A model generated the notes under the pieces. It was not told the DNA's origin and ran no database searches. It saw only the letters and a program-made list of their open reading frames with translations. Positions 58,976-64,000 of a DNA stretch of 64,000 nt are shown here, in pieces (within the stretch, counting starts at the first letter, position 1; each line of letters begins with the position of its first letter). The DNA comes from Palleronia sp. THAF1 (GTDB taxonomy: Bacteria; Pseudomonadota; Alphaproteobacteria; Rhodobacterales; Rhodobacteraceae). The translations under genes and the position numbers were made by a program. Location: assembly GCF_009363795.1 (NCBI RefSeq), contig NZ_CP045420.1, forward strand, positions 2,151,001-2,215,000, read 5' to 3'.

Positions 58976-60166
58976 ATGAAAGCTGCGCCCATGTCCCGAA
59001 CCGACGCCAAGGGCTGGCGCCCCTTTATCGCTGCATCGCTGGCTTTCTTCACCGTCATGGCGGGGGCCACCGTGCCCACGCCGCTTTACCCGCTGTATGC
59101 CGAGACCTACGGTTTCTCGCCCATCATCATCACCGCGATCTTCGCGATCTACAGCGTCGGCGTGATTGGCGCGCTGATCGTGACCGGCCCTTGGTCGGAA
59201 GAGATCGGACGCAAGCCCGTTCTGCTCGCAGGCGTTGCGACGGCGTTGCTCGCCTCGGTGGTCTTCGCGATCGCCGACGGTCTGTGGCTGATCCTGCTGG
59301 CGCGGTTGCTGCAGGGAGTGTCGGTCGGCCTATTCAACGCGGCGGCGACGATCGCGGTGTCAGAGTTTGCACCTAAGAGCCATCCACGGCTCGGGGCCAT
59401 CATCGCGACAGTCGCGAACATGGGCGGCCTGGGGATGGGGGCAATCATCGGCGGCGTCGTCCTTACGGTCCTGCCATGGCCGCTGATATCGCCCTACCTT
59501 GTGCACATCGCGATGGCGGTTCTGGCAGGCGCGTTCCTGTGGCCCGCCCCTGACCCGGTCGAGCGCTCTGACAGCCCCGACCTGTCCCCCCAGTCGCTCG
59601 CCGTTCCGTCCGAGGTCCGCGACCTGTTCTTCCCCGCTGCGATCTCTGCCTTCTCCGGCTTCATGGTCTGCGGCTTTCTAGGCGCAGTCGCCCCCAGCTT
59701 TTTGGGAAAGGTCCTTGGATATGAAGGGTGGCACATCCTGATCGGCTTCACCGCCGGCCTGATCTTCTTAACCTCTTGCGCCGCACAGGCGGCAGAGGAT
59801 TTCATGCCCCGCAAGCTGGTCTTGCCGCTTGGGATGGGCCTGCTGACGCTGGGCCTTGCTGCGATCACCGCGGCCCTTGCGGCATCGACACTGATCGGTC
59901 TGCTCGCCGCCATCGCCTTTGCAGGCCTCGGCCACGGCATCGCGTTCAAGGGCGGTCTATCCAGCCTGACGAACGCCGCGCCCGAAGATCAGGGCGCCAG
60001 CATCTCGGCCACGTATTTCACCGTGGCTTATGTCGCGATCTCGATCCCCGTGGTCATCATCGGTGCGCTTCAGACGGTGTTCGACCTGCAGCCCATCGCC
60101 GTCGGCTACGGCATCGCCGCCACACTTCTCAGCGCACTCGCCTTCGTTCTTATCCTGCGCCGTTGA
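58976..60166 (+). CDS. Major facilitator superfamily transporter
   Basis: 396 residues, twelve hydrophobic segments. Motif A region is GPWSEEIGRKPVLLAG near 58-73, with FVSPIIITAIFAIYSVG-type first helices before it. Drug/H+ antiporter style. Substrate unknown. Start is uncertain: ATG at 58976 or 58991; neither has a clear Shine-Dalgarno, and an earlier frame overlaps the glpD control region. It diverges from glpD and converges on pntB. Confidence 0.85.
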   Translation: MKAAPMSRTDAKGWRPFIAASLAFFTVMAGATVPTPLYPLYAETYGFSPIIITAIFAIYSVGVIGALIVTGPWSEEIGRKPVLLAGVATALLASVVFAIADGLWLILLARLLQGVSVGLFNAAATIAVSEFAPKSHPRLGAIIATVANMGGLGMGAIIGGVVLTVLPWPLISPYLVHIAMAVLAGAFLWPAPDPVERSDSPDLSPQSLAVPSEVRDLFFPAAISAFSGFMVCGFLGAVAPSFLGKVLGYEGWHILIGFTAGLIFLTSCAAQAAEDFMPRKLVLPLGMGLLTLGLAAITAALAASTLIGLLAAIAFAGLGHGIAFKGGLSSLTNAAPEDQGASISATYFTVAYVAISIPVVIIGALQTVFDLQPIAVGYGIAATLLSALAFVLILRR

Positions 60167-60205
60167 ATGCAAAGGGGCGCAGCTCCTGCGAGCCGCGCCC
60201 CTTTT

Positions 60206-60255
60206 TTCATCGTTCCCAAAATACCTAGGACAGCGCGAGGGGCACAGCCCCTCGC
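60206..60255 (-). repeat. 3-prime element copy C with palindrome after pntB
   Basis: The 21-base palindrome GCGAGGGGC-ACA-GCCCCTCGC (60235-60255) starts three bases after the pntB stop and is followed on the minus strand by GGTATTTTGGGAACGATGAA. This is the clearest single copy of palindrome plus element. Reading the plus strand, six T precede TTCATC, so it could also serve the convergent MFS gene. Confidence 0.7.
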
Positions 60256-60257
60256 CC

Positions 60258-61703
60258 TTACAACTTTTGCAGCAGAGCGTTCACCGAATCCTTCGCATCG
60301 CCGTAGAACATCCGCGTGTTGTCCTTGTAGAACAGCGGGTTCTCGATGCCCGAATAGCCCGTGCCCTGACCACGCTTGGATACGAATACGTCCCGCGCCT
60401 CCCACACGTGCAGCACCGGCATACCGGCGATTGGACTGTTCGGATCGTCGTTCGCCGCCGGGTTCACGATGTCGTTCGAGCCAATGACGATCACCACGTC
60501 GGTGTCTTTGAAGTCCTCGTTGATCTCGTCCATCTCCAGCACGATGTCGTAGGGCACGCGCGCCTCGGCCAGCAGCACGTTCATGTGGCCAGGCAAACGA
60601 CCCGCAACGGGGTGGATCGCGAAACGCACCGTCTTGCCGTCGTCGCGCAGTTTCTTCGTCAGTTCGGACACCGCCTGCTGCGCCTGTGCCACGGCCATGC
60701 CGTAGCCGGGCACAATGATGACCGAATCCGCTTCCTTCAGCGCATCCGCGACACCGTCGGCGTCGACGCTCGTCATCTCACCATCGACTTCCGCCGCCGG
60801 TCCGCCGGTGCCGCCGAAGCCGCCAAGGATCACGTTGACGAACTTTCGGTTCATCGCCTTGCACATGATGTAGGACAGGATCGCACCGGACGATCCCACC
60901 AGCGCGCCGGTCACGATCAGCAGATCGTTGCCCAGCGTAAAGCCGATCGCCGCCGCCGCCCAGCCGGAATAGCTGTTCAGCATCGACACGACCACGGGCA
61001 TGTCAGCCCCGCCAATGCCAGAGATCAGGTGCCATCCGATGAAGCCTGCAACGATGGCCACAAGAAACATCGTCCAGATGCCGGCGCCGTTGAAATACAG
61101 TATCCCCAGCAGGATACATAGCGCCAAGGCGCCAGCGTTCAGCATGTGGCCGCCCGGAAGCTGAACAGGTTTGCCATCCACCTTTCCCGCAAGCTTGCCG
61201 AAGGCGATGACCGAGCCCGTAAAGGTCACGGCACCGATGAAGATGCCCAGGAAAACCTCGACCCGCAGGATATTGACCTCGACGAAGTCCTTGCTCCACA
61301 GCAGCTCGCCGAAGCCCGTCAGGTTCGCCTCTTCCAGCGTCATGCCGCTGTCGCGCATCTGCGTTACCGCGCCCAGCATCAGGTCGGCGTTCAGCCCGAT
61401 GAACACCGCCGCCAAGCCGACGAAAGAGTGCAGCGCGGCCACCAGTTGCGGCATCTCGGTCATCTGCACCTTGCCCGCGACGTACCAGCCGGCAAAGCCG
61501 CCCGCCGCCACGGCGATCAGGATCAGCCAGACGTTTTGCACACCCGGCCCGAAGACCGTGGCAAAGACCGCCAGCGCCATGCCAGCAATACCGTACCAGA
61601 TCGCGCGCTTGGCGCTTTCCTGATCCTTCAACCCGCCCAGCGACAGGATGAAGAGGATGGTGGCGATGATATAGGCCGCCGATTGTGCCCCTGCTTCAAA
61701 CAT
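60258..61703 (-). CDS. pntB: NAD(P) transhydrogenase beta subunit
   Basis: 481 residues, membrane domain dII (about nine helices, residues 5-260) followed by the NADP-binding domain dIII (300-481), with [18 protein letters not shown] and [21 protein letters not shown], family blocks in parts, and [14 protein letters not shown] near the end. It uses the proton gradient to reduce NADP with NADH. Twelve bases after pntA, same strand. Confidence 0.97.
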   Translation of the reverse strand: MFEAGAQSAAYIIATILFILSLGGLKDQESAKRAIWYGIAGMALAVFATVFGPGVQNVWLILIAVAAGGFAGWYVAGKVQMTEMPQLVAALHSFVGLAAVFIGLNADLMLGAVTQMRDSGMTLEEANLTGFGELLWSKDFVEVNILRVEVFLGIFIGAVTFTGSVIAFGKLAGKVDGKPVQLPGGHMLNAGALALCILLGILYFNGAGIWTMFLVAIVAGFIGWHLISGIGGADMPVVVSMLNSYSGWAAAAIGFTLGNDLLIVTGALVGSSGAILSYIMCKAMNRKFVNVILGGFGGTGGPAAEVDGEMTSVDADGVADALKEADSVIIVPGYGMAVAQAQQAVSELTKKLRDDGKTVRFAIHPVAGRLPGHMNVLLAEARVPYDIVLEMDEINEDFKDTDVVIVIGSNDIVNPAANDDPNSPIAGMPVLHVWEARDVFVSKRGQGTGYSGIENPLFYKDNTRMFYGDAKDSVNALLQKL

Positions 61704-61715
61704 GGATCCTGCCCC

Positions 61716-63281
61716 TTACGACTTGACGAACATCGACAGCATCCGGCGCGTGACCAGAAAACCCCCGACGATATTGATGGACGCGATCAGCACCGCGATG
61801 AAGCTGAGGAAGACCACCAGCCAACTGCCTGAACCGATCTGCAAAAGCGCACCCAGGATGATGATGCCCGAGATCGCGTTAGTCACCGCCATCAGCGGCG
61901 TATGCAGGCTGTGCGCCACGCCCCAGATCACCTGGAAGCCTACGAAACAGGCCAGCGCGAACACGATGAAGTGCGACATGAACGATTCCGGGGCGACAGA
62001 GCCGACGAGCAACATGATCACCGCGCCGACGACCAGCAGCCCGACCTGGCTTTGCGTCTGCTTCTTGAAGGTCGCGACCTCTTCGGCGCGCTTTTCTTCC
62101 GCGGTCTTCTCCTTGGGCTTCTCGGCCTTCGGTTTGGCGGGCGACGGGTTCTCGCGCTTGGGTGGCGGCCATGTTACCTCTCCGCCGTGGGCGATGGTGG
62201 AATCCCGGATGACCTGATCTTCCATGTTCTGATTGACCGTGCCGTCCTTCTCGGGCGTCAGGTCGGTCAGCATGTGGCGGATGTTCGTGGAATACAGCGT
62301 CGAAGACTGCTTCGCCATACGGCTGGGGAAGTCGGTGTAGCCGATGATGATGACGCCGTTGTCGGTGACGATACGCTCGTCCTTCACCGTCATCTTGCAG
62401 TTGCCACCCTTCTCGGCGGCAAGGTCGACGATGACCGATCCGGGCTTCATCGCCTCGACCATCTCCTTGGTCCACAACTCCGGCGCTTCGCGGTTCGGGA
62501 TCAGGGCGGTGGTGATGACGATGTCGATCTCTGGCGCTTGCTCCAGGAACAGCGCAAGCTGCTTTTCGCGGAACTCGGGGCTGGATGGGGCGGCATAGCC
62601 CCCTTCGCCCACGCCCTCGGTGTCCTCGAAGTCGAGGAACAGGAACTCTGCCCCCATCGATTCGATCTGCTCGGCGGTCTCGGGTCGCACGTCGAACGCG
62701 CGCACGATGGCACCCAGCGACGTGGCGGTGCCCAGCGCGGCCAGACCGGCGACGCCAGCGCCGACAACGAGGATCTTCGCGGGCGGCACCTTTCCGGCGG
62801 CGGTGACCTGCCCGGTCAAGAAGCGCCCGAAGATATTCGCCGCCTCGATCACCGCGCGATAGCCCGCGATGTTCGCCATGGACGACAGCGCGTCCATCTT
62901 CTGCGCGCGGGAAATGCGCGGCACCATGTCCATCGCGATCAGCGTGGCGCCCTTGTCGGCGGCCTTCTTCATCAGCGCTTCGTTTTCGGCCGGGTAGAAG
63001 AACGAGATCAGCGTCTGCCCCTCGCGCATCATCTCGACCTCGGCCTCGGTCGGCGGGCGGACCTTGGCGATCACGTCGCAGGCGTCGAACACGGCCTTGG
63101 CGCTGTCCAACACCTCGACATCTGCACCGCGATACAGATCGTCCGAGATATCCGCGCGCGATCCGGCTCCGGCCTCGATCACGCAGCTATGGCCCAGCTT
63201 CTGGATGGCTTCCGCCGATTGCGGAGTCAGCGCAACCCGCGCCTCGGTTTCCTGGCTTTCCTTGACGACACCGAACTTCAC
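61716..63281 (-). CDS. pntA: NAD(P) transhydrogenase alpha subunit
   Basis: 521 residues: NAD-binding domain dI at 1-380 ([20 protein letters not shown]; Rossmann loop [20 protein letters not shown] in blocks near 170) and, after a Lys/Pro-rich hinge near 385-420, about four helices as the membrane part. This is the fused PntA of enterics rather than the split PntAA/PntAB seen in many alphaproteobacteria. The 95 bases upstream probably hold the promoter but show no clear consensus. Confidence 0.96.
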   Translation of the reverse strand: MKFGVVKESQETEARVALTPQSAEAIQKLGHSCVIEAGAGSRADISDDLYRGADVEVLDSAKAVFDACDVIAKVRPPTEAEVEMMREGQTLISFFYPAENEALMKKAADKGATLIAMDMVPRISRAQKMDALSSMANIAGYRAVIEAANIFGRFLTGQVTAAGKVPPAKILVVGAGVAGLAALGTATSLGAIVRAFDVRPETAEQIESMGAEFLFLDFEDTEGVGEGGYAAPSSPEFREKQLALFLEQAPEIDIVITTALIPNREAPELWTKEMVEAMKPGSVIVDLAAEKGGNCKMTVKDERIVTDNGVIIIGYTDFPSRMAKQSSTLYSTNIRHMLTDLTPEKDGTVNQNMEDQVIRDSTIAHGGEVTWPPPKRENPSPAKPKAEKPKEKTAEEKRAEEVATFKKQTQSQVGLLVVGAVIMLLVGSVAPESFMSHFIVFALACFVGFQVIWGVAHSLHTPLMAVTNAISGIIILGALLQIGSGSWLVVFLSFIAVLIASINIVGGFLVTRRMLSMFVKS

Positions 63282-63376
63282 GGCCCACTCCCCTTGGTTT
63301 TGCTTGAAAGCGTCATGCCCGACGCAAGATTGTTACGCAAGTGCGCGCCCGCGGGATGCAATCGTATACCACACAA

Positions 63377-63814
63377 TCACACCCAACGGGGCACCGCCTG
63401 CATCCACGGATCGACCGCGGCACCGAAAGCGGCGCGCAGTCGGCCTTCTTCCGGCAGGATGAACCGTGCGCGAAGAATCACGACCAGAACAGCGGCACAT
63501 AGCAGGCCCAGTGGCGCGCCCGCCCAAAGGCTCGCCCCGCAGACGATCAGCACATCGCCCAAGTAGATCGGGTTGCGAGAGAACCGGAAAGGGCCGGTGG
63601 TGACCAGCGCGCTGGGCTGCGTGTGCGGCAACGGATTGGTGCGCGCTGCCAGCATCGTCAGTGTGGCCCAGAGCATCAGCCCCAAAGCCGCCGCGATCAG
63701 TGCAAGACCCAACATTGTCCAGCCCGGCACCGCGACGTGCCACAGCCGGGCCGACCCGAGTGCGGCCAGCGTCATGCCCAGTGCCCACCACGGCGGGAAA
63801 TCGATCCATCGCAT
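63377..63814 (-). CDS. Isoprenylcysteine carboxyl methyltransferase/PEMT-like membrane protein
   Basis: 145 residues, three to four membrane helices. The family signature is TTGPFRFSRNPIYLGDVLIVCG near 80-100 (given in pieces: GPFRFSRNPIYLGD), followed by RARFILPEEGRLRAAFG near 118-134, where PEE and the Arg bind S-adenosylmethionine in the ICMT fold. Likely a small-molecule or phospholipid methyltransferase; substrate unknown. Start ATG at 63814 begins the first helix; a longer frame has little support. Confidence 0.83.
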   Translation of the reverse strand: MRWIDFPPWWALGMTLAALGSARLWHVAVPGWTMLGLALIAAALGLMLWATLTMLAARTNPLPHTQPSALVTTGPFRFSRNPIYLGDVLIVCGASLWAGAPLGLLCAAVLVVILRARFILPEEGRLRAAFGAAVDPWMQAVPRWV

Positions 63815-63872
63815 ATCGCTTGCACGCCCCTTTCGCACCCGCCACGCTAGTGCGCAGACAGCGGAGGATACA

Positions 63873-64000
63873 ATGGCGAACCTTGCAGGAAAACACGCTC
63901 TGATCACCGGCGGCGGATCGGGCATCGGTCTGGCCATCGCGGTGGCGTTGAAAGACAACGGAGCCAGCGTCACCATCACGGGCCGCACCGAAGCGCGCCT
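63873..64000 (+). CDS. Short-chain dehydrogenase, N-terminal part, cut by the right edge
   Basis: 42 codons before the window ends. The NAD(P) motif HALITGGGSGIGLAIAVAL is plain, followed by the usual GASVTITGR, so it is a classical SDR. GGAGG precedes the ATG by six bases. Role cannot be inferred from this part. Confidence 0.85.
   Translation, partial: MANLAGKHALITGGGSGIGLAIAVALKDNGASVTITGRTEAR

Noticed and set aside
61902-63566. 554-codon open frame on the plus strand opposite pntA
   Set aside because: It has no domain or start site; pntA is unmistakable on the other strand.

Overview
The window is high-GC alphaproteobacterial DNA, most probably from the Rhodobacteraceae / Roseobacter group. 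This rests on gene content and gene order, not on a marker gene: accB-accC-aat next to DUF2155 and NDUFA12-like genes, an AglEFG importer, a TRAP importer paired with pobA, a free-standing ClpS, and alphaproteobacterial type operons with ATGA/GTGA stop-start overlaps. Coding density is very high and no gap without a gene exceeds 300 bases. I see no tRNA, rRNA, CRISPR array, insertion sequence, integrase or phage gene, so this looks like ordinary chromosome.

Layout. 1-5865: a carbohydrate ABC importer (aglE, aglF and a cut-off aglG, leftward) diverges from a GH1 beta-glucosidase and glucokinase (rightward). The shared 231-bp control region holds several inverted repeats. 5936-22996: a leftward block of nine genes for alpha-glucan metabolism, in transcription order glgP, glgB, glgC, glgA, glgX, malQ, pgm, a GH13 enzyme resembling glucosylglycerol hydrolase, and a membrane-anchored GltB-like flavoprotein. 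Together they make ADP-glucose, build and branch glycogen, and return it to glucose 1-phosphate and glucose 6-phosphate. 23144-33301: mixed housekeeping genes (esterase, AlkA-like glycosylase, cobK, MFS, a squalene/phytoene-synthase-like protein, cimA, cysS, an outer-membrane barrel, uup). 33356-36162: clpS, a frameshifted olsB, msrB, a BamE-like lipoprotein and a YceD/DUF177 protein.

36308-39791 is the most distinctive part: three tightly overlapping genes (a HAD phosphatase-UbiA fusion, a DprE1-like FAD oxidase and a DprE2-like SDR). They match the steps that make decaprenylphosphoryl-arabinofuranose in mycobacteria, and galE follows convergently. 40971-47208: a GNAT enzyme, a dctPQM-pobA operon (probably uptake and first oxidation of 4-hydroxybenzoate or a related aromatic), a DUF1989 protein, and two small unknown genes. 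47290-53104: accB-accC-aat converging on DUF2155-NDUFA12, a frameshifted RidA-family gene, clpX and clpP. 53196-64000: a photolyase-like protein without the N-terminal antenna domain, a lytic transglycosylase, glpD-glpK, an MFS carrier, pntA-pntB, an ICMT-like methyltransferase, and the start of an SDR gene cut by the right edge.

Two features cross gene boundaries. First, an intergenic element with core GTATTT-NN-GGAACGATGAA lies just after the stop codon of six leftward genes, always in the same orientation to the gene, sometimes with a GC-rich palindrome; at one site the palindrome is expanded into a 46-bp tandem repeat. Second, two genes (olsB and the RidA-family gene) each carry one apparent single-base deletion, which may be real decay or sequencing error.
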